Shown: positions 47,968 to 56,701 of the stretch, in pieces
Position numbering within the stretch: the stretch's first letter is position 1
How the letters are laid out: each line of letters opens with the position of its first letter
From: Chloroflexota bacterium
Lineage (GTDB): Bacteria > Chloroflexota > Anaerolineae > J102
Assembly: GCA_029782215.1 (NCBI GenBank)
Contig: JAKOVD010000098.1
Span: 62,001-126,000 of the forward strand
Length of the DNA: 64,000 bases
Direction: 5' to 3'
Made by a program: the position numbers and the translations under genes
Notes under the pieces: generated by a model
Database searches by the model: none
The model's input: only the letters and a program-made list of their open reading frames with translations
What the model was told of the DNA's origin: nothing

Positions 47968-49311
47968 ATGACGAAGATCCACGACTTGCGCACCTTCATC
48001 GCCGCTTTGGAGGAGAACGGGCAGCTTGCCCGCATCCACAAGCCGGTCAGCCTGGTCCATGAGCTCGCCGATGTGGCGGCCACGCTGGAGCGCAGCGGGA
48101 CGGGAGCGGCGCTGTTCGAGAGCCCAGGGGACAGCCCCTGGCCGATTTTCGCCGGGGGCGTTGCCAATCAGAAGCGGGCGGCCCTGGCGCTGGACTGTGA
48201 GGTCACCGGCGTCATCGACGTGATGGAGCGGGTGCTGGCGCCGGAAAGCGGCATTGCCCCCCAGCGCGTCGAGACGGCGGCCTGGATGGCGAACGTGCGC
48301 ACGGGCAAGGATGCCGATGCCGGGAATCTGCCCATCCCGACGCATTCGCGCGGGGACGGAGGCGCTTTTGTGACCGGCGGCGTGACGATCACCAAGGACC
48401 CGGTCTCCGGCCGCGGCAATCTCTCCTACAACCGTATGCTGCGTATAGGGCCTCGCGAGTTCGGCTTCAACCTGAACGAGTGGCGGCACGTCGGCATGTT
48501 CATGAAGAGCCGGCCCGACCCGCAGGCGCCGTTTCCTGCCGCCATTGCCATCGGCCTGGACCCGGCCATCACCATCGCCGCTGGTGTACGCACCGAGGTG
48601 GACGAGCTGACGCTGGCAGGGGCCATTCGCGGCGAACCTGTGCCTGTCGCGCGCGGCGTCACCGTCGACCTGGATATCCCGGCAGGGGCCGAGATCGTGA
48701 TCGAGGGTCACATCCGGCCGGGCACCCGCAAGCCGGAGGGACCGCTGGCGGAGTTCCACGGTTATCACGGCGAGCTCTGGAACAGCCCCACCTTCGAGGT
48801 CTCGGCGGTCTGCTGGCGCGATGATCCCATCTACCAGACCATCATTCCCGGCTGGTATGAACACATCTACATCGGCAACGTGCTGCCCCGCGAGCCGCTG
48901 CTGCGGCGCTTTGTCCGCCACATCGACAAGTCAGCCAACGTGCACATCCCGCCCTATGCCAACGGCTTTGCGGCCGTCATCCAGACACAGCGCGATAACC
49001 CCGGCCAACCGAAGAACCTGGCAATGGCGGCGATGGCGGCGCACATCAACATCCGTGACGTCATTGTCGTGGATGAGGACATCGACATCTACAGCGCGGC
49101 GGACGTGATGTGGGCCCTTGTGAACCGGGTGGACCCGCGGCTGGACGTATTCACCGTGCCTTCGGCGCAGGGCCATGAGATGGATCCGACCGCCGACCAG
49201 CGCGGCGTCGGCACCAAGATGGGCATTGACGCCACCTACAAGCGCGAACGGCGCGAGTATGGCGAGCGGGTTCGCTACCCGGCTGTGGATTTGAGTAGGT
49301 ATTTGACGTGA
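47968..49311 (+). CDS. UbiD-family decarboxylase
   Basis: A 447-residue member of the UbiD family, which uses prenylated FMN to decarboxylate unsaturated acids. The prFMN and metal region is YNRMLRIGPREFGFNLNEW. The conserved Glu is in EGPLAEFHGYHG, and the acidic catalytic block near the C-terminus is VVDEDIDIYSAADVMWAL. The UbiX-type prenyltransferase needed for the cofactor is not in this window. The ATG at 47968 has GAGG upstream. It directly follows the dihydropyrimidinase (eight bases) and so may decarboxylate its product, as in the 4-amino-5-imidazolecarboxylate step of clostridial purine breakdown. That assignment is inference. Its stop codon touches a heptanucleotide array. Confidence 0.9.
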   Translation: MTKIHDLRTFIAALEENGQLARIHKPVSLVHELADVAATLERSGTGAALFESPGDSPWPIFAGGVANQKRAALALDCEVTGVIDVMERVLAPESGIAPQRVETAAWMANVRTGKDADAGNLPIPTHSRGDGGAFVTGGVTITKDPVSGRGNLSYNRMLRIGPREFGFNLNEWRHVGMFMKSRPDPQAPFPAAIAIGLDPAITIAAGVRTEVDELTLAGAIRGEPVPVARGVTVDLDIPAGAEIVIEGHIRPGTRKPEGPLAEFHGYHGELWNSPTFEVSAVCWRDDPIYQTIIPGWYEHIYIGNVLPREPLLRRFVRHIDKSANVHIPPYANGFAAVIQTQRDNPGQPKNLAMAAMAAHINIRDVIVVDEDIDIYSAADVMWALVNRVDPRLDVFTVPSAQGHEMDPTADQRGVGTKMGIDATYKRERREYGERVRYPAVDLSRYLT

Positions 49312-49314
49312 ATG

Positions 49315-49411
49315 CGTACTACGTAATGCGCAATACGTAATGCGTGATCTCGATACGTGTTACGCAATACGCAGTGCGAATTACGGAGTACGCAGTACGC
49401 ATTACGAAGAA
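49315..49411. repeat. Fourteen-unit heptanucleotide array before the E2 gene
   Basis: Units such as CGTACTA, CGTAATG, CGCAATA, CGTAATG and CGTGATC, then (after one 6-base unit) CGTGTTA, CGCAATA, CGCAGTG, CGAATTA, CGGAGTA, CGCAGTA and CGCATTA. The two halves are opposite in orientation: AATGCGTACT at 49311-49320 pairs with AGTACGCATT at 49394-49403. It is the same family as the array between E1 alpha and E1 beta. Confidence 0.9.
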
Positions 49412-49474
49412 CCCGTTCACATCGATTTAGTGAAGATCACACAACCTTTGCGCTCAAGTGCGGGAATCGATACC

Positions 49475-50875
49475 ATGCAAATTGTGATGCCGAAATTGGG
49501 GCTTACGATGACAGAAGCGACCCTTTCTGCCTGGAAGAAGAAAGAAGGGGATCAAGTCGCCGAGGGAGAGGTTGTGTTTGAGTTTGAGAGCGACAAGGCG
49601 ACCATGGAATACGAGGCGCCGGCTCCTGGGCGCCTGGTCCGCATCCTGGTCGCGGCGGGTGAGACCGTCGCCTGCGGCACGCCCGTGGCCGTGCTGGAAA
49701 CGGGCGCCGCGGTCGAGCCGGCGGACGCCGTTCAGCCGGCGCCTGCCACCCAAGTGGGGACTGCCGCCGCCGTCACCGGTGCTGCGGAAGCGGTCGGCCG
49801 GGCGGCGCCCGTCGCTGCCAGCGCAGCGCGCGGCCAGAGCCGGGTGGAGGCGACGCCGGCCGCGCGGCGCCGCGCCCGTGAGCTGGGGGTGCCGCTGGAG
49901 TCGCTGCAGGGACGGGGACCAGGCGGCAGGGTGCAGGCGGCCGACGTCGAGGCGTTTGTCCCTGCTCCAGCGGAAGCGGCCCGCATTGAAGCGACGCCGC
50001 TTGCCCGCAAGCTGGCTGCCGATCTGGGCCTGGACCTGACTGGCATTGCCGGCAGCGGGCCTGGCGGCCGGGTGACGCGCGAGGATGTCCTGGCCGCAGC
50101 GCGACCGGCTGCATCGCCGCAGTCGTCGCGACCCATCATGTCTGTCCGACCATCGGCGCCCGTGGGCCGGGTGGAGCCGCTGCGCGGCGTGCGCGGGGTC
50201 ATTGCCCGGCGCATGGCCGAGAGCGCCTTCACGGCGCCCCATGTCACGCTGCACACGGAGGCGGATGCCAGTGCCTTGGTGCTGGCGCGGCAGCAGCTAA
50301 ACGACGAGCTGGCGGGGCGGGTCAAGATCTCATACAACGCTCTGTTGGTGGCGATCTGCGCCCGGGCGCTAGCCGAGCATCCGGCCCTGAACGCCTGCCT
50401 GGTCGGCGACGCCATCCACTATTATGAGTCGATCCACGTTGCCCTTGCCGTGGACACCGAGCGCGGTCTGTTGGTGCCGGTGATCCGCGATGCGAACATG
50501 CTCGACCTGGTCGCGATCCAACAGGAGGGTGACGACCTGATCCAGCGGGCGCTGGCGGGGGCCAGCCTGCCCGACGATCTGGCCGGTGGAACGTTCACGA
50601 TCACCAACCTGGGCATGTTCGATGTGGATGGCTTCACCCCCATCATCAACCAGCCACAGGCAGCCATCCTGGGGGTGGGCCGCATCCTATCCAAGCCCGT
50701 GGACCTGGGCGGGGAAGTGGGGCTGAGACCGCGTGTGGCTCTCAGCCTCAGCTTTGACCATCGCATCGTCGATGGCGGGCCGGCGGCGCGCTTCCTCCAG
50801 CGCGTCAAGCAGTTGGTGGAGAGGCCGTTTGCGTTGGCCCTCCCCTGGGAGCGCCGAACTGCTGGGAGCGCCTAG
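49475..50875 (+). CDS. pdhC: 2-oxoacid dehydrogenase E2 subunit with two subunit-binding domains
   Basis: A dihydrolipoamide acyltransferase of 466 residues. The lipoyl domain (1-80) has its lipoyl Lys at K41 (ESDKATME). Two peripheral subunit-binding domains follow, at about 125-160 (ATPAARRRARELGV, GPGGRVQAADV) and about 172-207 (ATPLARKLAADLGL, GPGGRVTREDV); most E2 proteins have one. The catalytic domain ends with SFDHRIVDGG, containing the active-site His and Asp. The ATG at 49475 starts the lipoyl domain directly; a longer frame runs into the repeat array. It probably completes the complex whose E1 genes lie at 33-35 kb. The last residues are encoded by part of a GC repeat. Confidence 0.93.
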   Translation: MQIVMPKLGLTMTEATLSAWKKKEGDQVAEGEVVFEFESDKATMEYEAPAPGRLVRILVAAGETVACGTPVAVLETGAAVEPADAVQPAPATQVGTAAAVTGAAEAVGRAAPVAASAARGQSRVEATPAARRRARELGVPLESLQGRGPGGRVQAADVEAFVPAPAEAARIEATPLARKLAADLGLDLTGIAGSGPGGRVTREDVLAAARPAASPQSSRPIMSVRPSAPVGRVEPLRGVRGVIARRMAESAFTAPHVTLHTEADASALVLARQQLNDELAGRVKISYNALLVAICARALAEHPALNACLVGDAIHYYESIHVALAVDTERGLLVPVIRDANMLDLVAIQQEGDDLIQRALAGASLPDDLAGGTFTITNLGMFDVDGFTPIINQPQAAILGVGRILSKPVDLGGEVGLRPRVALSLSFDHRIVDGGPAARFLQRVKQLVERPFALALPWERRTAGSA

Positions 50876-50885
50876 TCTGGGTTAT

Positions 50886-50947
50886 GGGAGCGCCGAGCCC
50901 CAGCTCGGCGTTCCCATGTAGCGCGCCATTTGGGGCTCGGCGTTCCC
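50886..50947. repeat. GGGAGCGCCGAG inverted repeat, possible terminator
   Basis: GGGAGCGCCGAGC (50886-50898) pairs with GCTCGGCGTTCCC (50903-50915; one G-T) around the loop CCCA. A second copy of the right arm, GGGGCTCGGCGTTCCC, follows at 50932-50947. A related GAGCCCCAGCTCGGCG lies at 35159-35174 after E1 beta. It stands between the E2 gene and the penicillin-binding protein gene and could end transcription, although no T-run follows. Confidence 0.7.
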
Positions 50948-51037
50948 AAGAATGAGGGAACTTACAGGCCGGGGGCAGCGTCAAAAGGGTGATTCGTTCG
51001 TCTTGATCATTTGCCGAGATCATCCAGGCTGCTGCAT

Positions 51038-53809
51038 ATGCGCTCCATCACCGTCATTTCCCTCTTCGCCGTCTTCCTGCTGCTCGCCGCCTGTGCGCCC
51101 AGCGACCGCATTGGCCCGCGACCCGCTCCCGACACGCTGGGTTCGGTGGAGGCCTATCTCCAGAAGTATCAGCCGGGACCGCAACCGCGCGTGTTCCAGA
51201 CCACACGGCTGTTCGACCGGCGCGGACGCGTGCTTGCGGAACAATGGGAGGAGGGGCGCCGGACGTGGATTCCCCTCAACCGTGTCTCGAAGCACCTGCT
51301 CGACGCCACCATCGCTAGCGAGGATGCGACCTTCTACCAGAACGTGGGCGTGGACCCCGCACGCATCGCCGGCGCCGCCCTGAAGAATGCACAGGAAGGC
51401 CAGGTGATGTCGGGCGCCAGCACGATCACGATGCAGCTTGCCCGCAACCTGTTCCTGGGGCCTGACGATCGTTACGACCAGAACATGGATCGTAAGATGC
51501 TGGAGGCGGGGCTGGCCCAGGAGCTGACGGCGCTGTTCAGCAAAGACGAGCTGCTGGAGATGTACCTGAACCTGCTCAACTACAGCCACCTGGCCTATGG
51601 TCCCGAGGCGGCGGCGCAGGTGTACTTCGCCAAGCCCGCTTCTGATCTCACCCTGGCGGAAGCGACGCTGCTGGCAGGCATCCCGCAGCGCCCGGCCGAC
51701 CTGGACCCTTTCAAGGACTTCCAGGCGGTGAAGGATCGCCAGCGTGTGGTGCTCGACATGATGGTGCGGCACGGCTACCTGACCCAGGCGCAGGCCGACG
51801 CCGCCTACGCCGAGGAGATCAAGCTCAACCCGGCCCCGGACAAACGCGTGAACCAGGCGCCGCACTTTGTCCAGTACGTGCGGCAGCAGTTGGCTGCGGA
51901 GCTGGGTGAAGACGCCTCGCCTCGCGCCGGTCTGCAGATCACCACGACCCTGGACCTGGACATGCAGAACCTGGCCCAGGGCTCCGTGTCCAAACAGGTC
52001 GAGGCGGCCCATTCCCGCTTTGACCTCAGCAATGCCGCCCTGGTCGCCATGCTTCCCGGCTCCAACGAGGTGCTGGCTATGGTGGGAAGCGCCAATTTCG
52101 ATGACGCCGCCATCAGCGGGCAGGTCAACGTCGCCACAAGCCCCCGGCAGCCGGGAAGTGCGATCAAGCCCGTGTTCTATGCCACGGCGCTGAACGACAA
52201 CCTGGTCAGCCCTGCCACCGTGCTGTGGGACATTCCTGTGACCTATACGCTGGGGAGCGGGCTCACCTATGCGCCGCACAACTACGATGGCAAGTATCAC
52301 GGTCCCGTCACCGTGCGCACGGCGCTTGCCAACAGCTATAACATCCCGGCCGTCAAGCTGTTGGATGGCGTGGGCATCGACCACATGGCGAGTTCGGCGC
52401 GGACGATGGGCCTGGCAAGCCTTCCCACGGACGCCGGTCGCTGCGGACTGAGCCTGACCCTGGGCGGCTGCGAGGTGACGTTGTTCGACCTGACGACGGC
52501 GTTTGCGACGCTGGCAAACGGGGGAACGTACACGGCGCCGCGCGTGATCCTGGATGCCCGGAATGCCCTGGGCCAGCCCGTGCCGTTGGCCACGCCCGCG
52601 CCCCCGGTGCAGGCCATCTCGCCCGGCGCCGCCTTCCAGGTCTCCGACATCCTCAGCGACAATGCGGCCCGCACGCCCGCCTTTGGGCCTGACAGCGTCT
52701 TGCGGCTGAGCAGACCTGCGGCAGCCAAGACCGGCACGACCACGGACTCTCGTGATAACTGGACAGTCGGCTACACCCGCTACCTGGTCGCCGGTGTTTG
52801 GGCGGGCAACAGCGATGGCCATCCCATGCGCAACACCAGCGGTCTGACCGGGGCGGCGCCGATCTGGCACGACTTCATGGAAGCCGTGCTCACTCGCCCT
52901 GAGTTTCTGCAGGTGCTCAAGGCTCCTGCGAGCCCGGCGGAGTGGCAGTTCCCGGCGCCCGCGGGCCTGGAGCGCAGGGCGGAGTGCCCGCCCGGTGTGA
53001 GTTGCCCGGAGGGCGGAGAATGGTTCAGCCAGGCGTGGCTGGCGGCGGCAGGCGACGCCGGTCCTCTTGCCGACAGCGTGGCCCCTGCCACGACGGCGCC
53101 GGTTTACGTCGATCGTGGCCAAGGCGGACAGTGGGCCGCCTACTGCCAGGTTGAACCCGCCGCAGAACGCAAGCTCCTGCGGCTGCCGGGGAAGCTGGGT
53201 CTGCCCGGCGGCCTCGCCGCCGACCCCGCAGCGGCCCCTGCAACCGATCAGCTACAGGCGGCCGGCTGGGCGCTTTTGCACGCCACACCGGTCAATTTGG
53301 GTCCCTGTGATGCGCTGGGCGCCCTGGCGGCGCCGGCCCTGGCGGCCGCGGGCGAAGCGAATCCCGGCAGCGTCCAGGTGGCGGTGGACCTGGCGGCCGC
53401 CATGGACCCCAATGCCGGTCCTGTGGCCGGCGCTGCCGCCGTCGTGGTCTCGGGTACGGCAGCTTCGGGAGGGCCTGGTCGTTTTCGCCTGGGCCAGCCC
53501 ATCACCCACAACCGCACTTGCCCTGGCAACTACATCATGGGCCAGGTGCAGAACGCCAATGGGGCCCCCGTGGCAGGCGTGCACATTGCTCTGGTGGACC
53601 AGTGGGGGAATCGCGCTCTTGCCGTCAGCAAGGACGGCGCTAACGACTTCGGTCTCTACGATTTCCCGGTCAACTACTTTGCCAACCGCTATACACTGAC
53701 GGTCGTGGACGATGGGGGGAATCCGCTCAGCGCGCCCGCCGTCGTCGACCACCTTCAGGGCGATGCGGGCGACGCCCCCTGCCACTGGGTCTTGTGGGTG
53801 GAAGGCTGA
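51038..53809 (+). CDS. Class A penicillin-binding protein with a lipoprotein signal
   Basis: A bifunctional peptidoglycan synthase of 923 residues. The glycosyltransferase domain (about 80-250) has the catalytic Glu in ASEDATFYQNVGV and the block GASTITMQLARN. The transpeptidase domain (about 300-620) has SAIK (in RQPGSAIKP), SYN and KTGTT. About 270 further residues carry a beta-sandwich segment (GQVQNANGAPVAGVHIAL) at the end. The N-terminus reads MRSITVISLFAVF followed by LLLAACAPS, a lipobox, rather than the usual uncleaved membrane anchor. It may therefore be lipid-anchored outside the cell. The start at 51038 is set by this signal; the ribosome binding site is weak. Confidence 0.9.
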   Translation: MRSITVISLFAVFLLLAACAPSDRIGPRPAPDTLGSVEAYLQKYQPGPQPRVFQTTRLFDRRGRVLAEQWEEGRRTWIPLNRVSKHLLDATIASEDATFYQNVGVDPARIAGAALKNAQEGQVMSGASTITMQLARNLFLGPDDRYDQNMDRKMLEAGLAQELTALFSKDELLEMYLNLLNYSHLAYGPEAAAQVYFAKPASDLTLAEATLLAGIPQRPADLDPFKDFQAVKDRQRVVLDMMVRHGYLTQAQADAAYAEEIKLNPAPDKRVNQAPHFVQYVRQQLAAELGEDASPRAGLQITTTLDLDMQNLAQGSVSKQVEAAHSRFDLSNAALVAMLPGSNEVLAMVGSANFDDAAISGQVNVATSPRQPGSAIKPVFYATALNDNLVSPATVLWDIPVTYTLGSGLTYAPHNYDGKYHGPVTVRTALANSYNIPAVKLLDGVGIDHMASSARTMGLASLPTDAGRCGLSLTLGGCEVTLFDLTTAFATLANGGTYTAPRVILDARNALGQPVPLATPAPPVQAISPGAAFQVSDILSDNAARTPAFGPDSVLRLSRPAAAKTGTTTDSRDNWTVGYTRYLVAGVWAGNSDGHPMRNTSGLTGAAPIWHDFMEAVLTRPEFLQVLKAPASPAEWQFPAPAGLERRAECPPGVSCPEGGEWFSQAWLAAAGDAGPLADSVAPATTAPVYVDRGQGGQWAAYCQVEPAAERKLLRLPGKLGLPGGLAADPAAAPATDQLQAAGWALLHATPVNLGPCDALGALAAPALAAAGEANPGSVQVAVDLAAAMDPNAGPVAGAAAVVVSGTAASGGPGRFRLGQPITHNRTCPGNYIMGQVQNANGAPVAGVHIALVDQWGNRALAVSKDGANDFGLYDFPVNYFANRYTLTVVDDGGNPLSAPAVVDHLQGDAGDAPCHWVLWVEG

Positions 53810-53857
53810 CCTTCTGACGAAGGCGTCCTTCTGACGAAGGCGTCCTTCTGGCCAGAA
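53810..53857. repeat. Tandem 17-mer with hairpins between convergent genes
   Basis: CCTTCTGACGAAGGCGT occurs twice in tandem (53810-53826 and 53827-53843), followed by a partial third unit and the palindrome TTCTGGCCAGAA (53846-53857). Each unit holds a CCTTC/GAAGG hairpin. It lies between the converging PBP gene and efflux operon and may act as a two-way terminator. Confidence 0.7.
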
Positions 53858-53864
53858 ACCCCTT

Positions 53865-55196
53865 TCAGCTCTGCGGCGCCAGGATGACGTCGGCTGGCAT
53901 GCCGGCCTTGAGGGCGCCACCGGCGTTGTCGAGCGCAAGCTTGATCAGGAACACCATGTCGCCCCGATCCTCCAGGTTGAGGACGTTGTTGGGTCGGAAC
54001 TGCGCTTCTGAGGCGATATAGGTCACGGTGCCCTGCAGAGGCGCGCCCGGGAGGGTGACCACTTCTACGGGCAGCGTCTGGCCAAGATGCACCAGCGGCA
54101 GGTCCTGCAGCGCCACGTAGGCGCGAACCTCCAGCTTGCTCGGGTCGGCGATGGTGAACAGGGGCGCACCGGGTTGGACCGTTTCCCCCGGCTCCACCAG
54201 GCGGGCGAGCAGCTTCCCGCCCTTAGGCGCCACAATGGTCTGCCGGTCGGATGACCATTTGGCCAGGTCCAGGCCGGCCTGCGCCGTCGTGACCTGGGCG
54301 TCGGCGACCTTGACCGCTTCGGCGAGGGGCGGCTCGGCGGCGACGGCGCGATCGGCCTGGGCCACGGCCAGGGCGGCCTCGGCCAGCTTGACTTCCTGTT
54401 CGGCGGCCGTCACCTGGGCCTGCGGGCCAATAGGGTTGTCGCGCATGCGCTTCAGCAGGGTGAGCGACTTCTGCAGACCGCTCTGCTGGGCCTTGGCTGC
54501 ATCGACGTTGGCCTGGGCGGCGGCGAGCTGTTCCTGGAGGGTAGCCTGCACGAACTTGCCGTCGCGCGAGCCGTCGCGCATGGCGCTGTCGAGAAGCACT
54601 TTGACCCGCGACACATCGGCCTCGGCCTGGCTGACGCCGGCGGCAGCGGCAGGGAGCATCGCCGTGACGCGATTGATCTCGGCGTTGAGGTCGAGAGGCT
54701 GCTTGAGGTTGCGCTGGGCTTGTTCGAGGGACCGGCGAGCGTTCTCCAGGCGGGTTTGTGCGGCGGTGATGGCCGCATCTGCCACTGCCACGTTGGCGGA
54801 TGACGGCGGGGCGGCAGCCGCAGCGCGGGCAAGGCGGGCGGTCTGTACGGCCTGGTCGGCGGAGTCGATCTGCGCCTTGATGTCGGTGGGGTCCAGGTCG
54901 GCAAGCGTCTGTCCGGCTGTAACGGCGTCGCCTTCCTCGACCATGACATTGTTGACGCGGCCCGCCAGCTCGCTCATCGCATAAGCCTCCCGCACCTCCA
55001 GCACGCCGTAGAGACGGATGTCCTTGGCGATGGGGCCGCGACCGAGAAGGGTCTCAACCTGAACAAGCGGGGCCTCTGGCAGGCCGGCATTGCGCCAGGC
55101 GCTGCCGACCTGGTCTGGGATCAGCAGGATGCCGGCGATGGCAAGACCGACAGCCAGGACGAGGAGAACGGGAATGGCAGAAAGAAGGCGGCGCAT
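53865..55196 (-). CDS. HlyD/MacA-type adaptor protein 2 of the ABC-2 efflux operon
   Basis: A 443-residue periplasmic-adaptor-like protein with an N-terminal membrane helix (IPVLLVLAVGLAIAGILLI). It has a split biotinyl-lipoyl domain (GRVNNVMVEEGDAVTAGQTLADLDP and the later half VAPKGGKLLARLVEPGETV), a long Ala-rich coiled coil between them (about 105-290) and a beta-barrel domain. It is the last gene of the efflux operon and a paralogue of the lipoprotein adaptor before it. In a single-membrane bacterium such proteins would face the outside of the cell. The gap to the previous gene (158 bases) is filled by two heptanucleotide arrays. Confidence 0.88.
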   Translation of the reverse strand: MRRLLSAIPVLLVLAVGLAIAGILLIPDQVGSAWRNAGLPEAPLVQVETLLGRGPIAKDIRLYGVLEVREAYAMSELAGRVNNVMVEEGDAVTAGQTLADLDPTDIKAQIDSADQAVQTARLARAAAAAPPSSANVAVADAAITAAQTRLENARRSLEQAQRNLKQPLDLNAEINRVTAMLPAAAAGVSQAEADVSRVKVLLDSAMRDGSRDGKFVQATLQEQLAAAQANVDAAKAQQSGLQKSLTLLKRMRDNPIGPQAQVTAAEQEVKLAEAALAVAQADRAVAAEPPLAEAVKVADAQVTTAQAGLDLAKWSSDRQTIVAPKGGKLLARLVEPGETVQPGAPLFTIADPSKLEVRAYVALQDLPLVHLGQTLPVEVVTLPGAPLQGTVTYIASEAQFRPNNVLNLEDRGDMVFLIKLALDNAGGALKAGMPADVILAPQS

Positions 55197-55202
55197 AGGG
55201 TA

Positions 55203-55272
55203 GCAGGTGGCAGATAGCAGATGGCAGGTAGAAAGTGGCGGGGAGCGGGGAGCGGGTGGCGGGGAGTAGAGG
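55203..55272. repeat. Ten-unit heptanucleotide array (GCRGRTG type)
   Basis: In-phase heptamers GCAGGTG, GCAGATA, GCAGATG, GCAGGTA, GAAAGTG, GCGGGGA, GCGGGGA, GCGGGTG, GCGGGGA and GTAGAGG, starting seven bases upstream of the last adaptor gene. The consensus is the reverse complement of the CACCTGC array at 62384. Confidence 0.85.
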
Positions 55273-55331
55273 CAGGGGGCAGAGGGGGGCTGTGGGGGCG
55301 GGCCCCACGTGGCCTCCCAAGTAGTACTGCT

Positions 55332-55373
55332 GGCTACCTGCCTCCGGCTACGGGCTACCTGCTCACCACTACG
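55332..55373. repeat. Six-unit heptanucleotide array over the adaptor 1 stop
   Basis: GGCTACC, TGCCTCC, GGCTACG, GGCTACC, TGCTCAC and CACTACG on the plus strand. Read on the minus strand it contains GCAGGTAG, whose TAG is the stop codon of the lipoprotein adaptor gene. Confidence 0.75.
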
Positions 55374-56701
55374 TCGGCGGGCATGCCGGGGCGCAGAAGA
55401 GGGTCGGGGCTGGACAGCCGCAAGCGGACGCCGTAGACGGCGTCGGCGCGCTCGGCTACGTTCTGCGCCTGGCGCAGCGAGAATTCCGGTTCTTCATTCA
55501 GAGCCATGACCTCGGCTTTGAACTGCTGGCCGGGTGCATTGTCAACCGAAAGCGGCAGTTCCGTGCCCGGCTGCAGCTTGGGAAGCAGGGCGGTGGGGGC
55601 GTAGATCATGATCTCGAGGGCGTTGGGGTCGCTGATGGTCATCAGCCTCTGGTTGGGGCCGATGACCTCGCCCTGCGAGCGGTAGCGAGCGGTGATGGTG
55701 CCGGCCTTGGGCGCGACGAGGGTCGTCTTGGCCAGGCGTTTGGCCACAGCGTCCTGGGCGGCGCGGGCCTGGGTAACGGCGGCTTCGGCTGCGGCGATCT
55801 TCTCGGCGCTGGGTCCGGCCTTGACCGCCTCCAGGGCGGCGCGCGCCTCGTCCAGGCCGGCTTTCGCTTGGTCGCGGGCATTCGTGGCGGCCACCACGCG
55901 GTCTTCGGCGCTGAGAGGGGCGGCACGCTCACGCTTCCTGTCCTGCAGTGCCACCTTGGCCTCATTCGCCGCTGCATCGGCGGCGGCGCTGGCCTGCCAG
56001 GCCGACCAGGCGTCCTGGCTTGCCAGGTTCCACTGTTCGCTCACGTAGTCCAGCTTGTCCTTGGGCGCGTCGAAATGTCGCGAGCCGACGCCGGGAATAT
56101 CGACGTCGAAGCCCTTTTCCAGGTCCTTGAGGATCGTGCCATACATCTGGACCGTGGTGTCGGCGGCCTGGGCGGCGTGGCGTGCAGCCGAGGCGCGGGC
56201 CGAGGTCTCCGTCACCTCCGCCTCAGCCTGGGCGATGTCGAGATCGCTCTGCTGCGGCGTGTCCTTCAGGGTATTGGCATCGCGCAGAGCGCTTTCGGCG
56301 GCGTCAAGCGCTGCCTGGGCGTAGGTTACGTTGGCCTCGGCGCGGCTGACGTCGACCGGCCGCACGCTGGCCTTGAGGAGGGCAAGCTCAGCTTCGGCCC
56401 TGGTGACCGCGGCGCCCGCCTGCGCCATCTCCAGACGCAGGTGGCTGTCGTCCAGCCGGGCGAGCACCTGACCCTCGGTCACCGTGTCACCTTCGTCGGC
56501 AAGGACCTCGACCAGCCGGCCCCTGATCTCGGGCGACACGGTCACGGTGCTGGATTCCAGGTATCCCGCCAGTTTGTCAGGTACCGTGTCCGCCGTGGTC
56601 TGGGAGCAGGATGCCGTCACCAGAACGACCAGGATGAGGCCGAACGCGGAAACCAGGACGCGAGAGCGGGACCGTCGTAGGAATGAGAAGCTAGCGGACA
56701 T
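55355..56701 (-). CDS. HlyD-type lipoprotein adaptor 1 of the ABC-2 efflux operon
   Basis: A 448-residue adaptor with a lipoprotein-like signal (basic RRSRSR, hydrophobic core, then VTASC). The split lipoyl domain reads IRGRLVEVLADEGDTVTEGQVLARLDD and, after a long coiled coil (about 85-310), APKAGTITARYRSQGEVIGP. The ATG at 56701 overlaps the end of the preceding ATPase gene by 11 bases; longer starts inside the ATPase gene are unlikely. It corresponds to YbhG in the E. coli YbhGFSR system. The stop codon lies in a heptanucleotide array. Confidence 0.87.
   Translation of the reverse strand: MSASFSFLRRSRSRVLVSAFGLILVVLVTASCSQTTADTVPDKLAGYLESSTVTVSPEIRGRLVEVLADEGDTVTEGQVLARLDDSHLRLEMAQAGAAVTRAEAELALLKASVRPVDVSRAEANVTYAQAALDAAESALRDANTLKDTPQQSDLDIAQAEAEVTETSARASAARHAAQAADTTVQMYGTILKDLEKGFDVDIPGVGSRHFDAPKDKLDYVSEQWNLASQDAWSAWQASAAADAAANEAKVALQDRKRERAAPLSAEDRVVAATNARDQAKAGLDEARAALEAVKAGPSAEKIAAAEAAVTQARAAQDAVAKRLAKTTLVAPKAGTITARYRSQGEVIGPNQRLMTISDPNALEIMIYAPTALLPKLQPGTELPLSVDNAPGQQFKAEVMALNEEPEFSLRQAQNVAERADAVYGVRLRLSSPDPLLRPGMPADVVVSR

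Noticed and set aside
49340..49474. Upstream extension of the E2 frame
   Set aside because: It is encoded by the heptanucleotide array and adds no domain; the lipoyl domain starts at the ATG at 49475.
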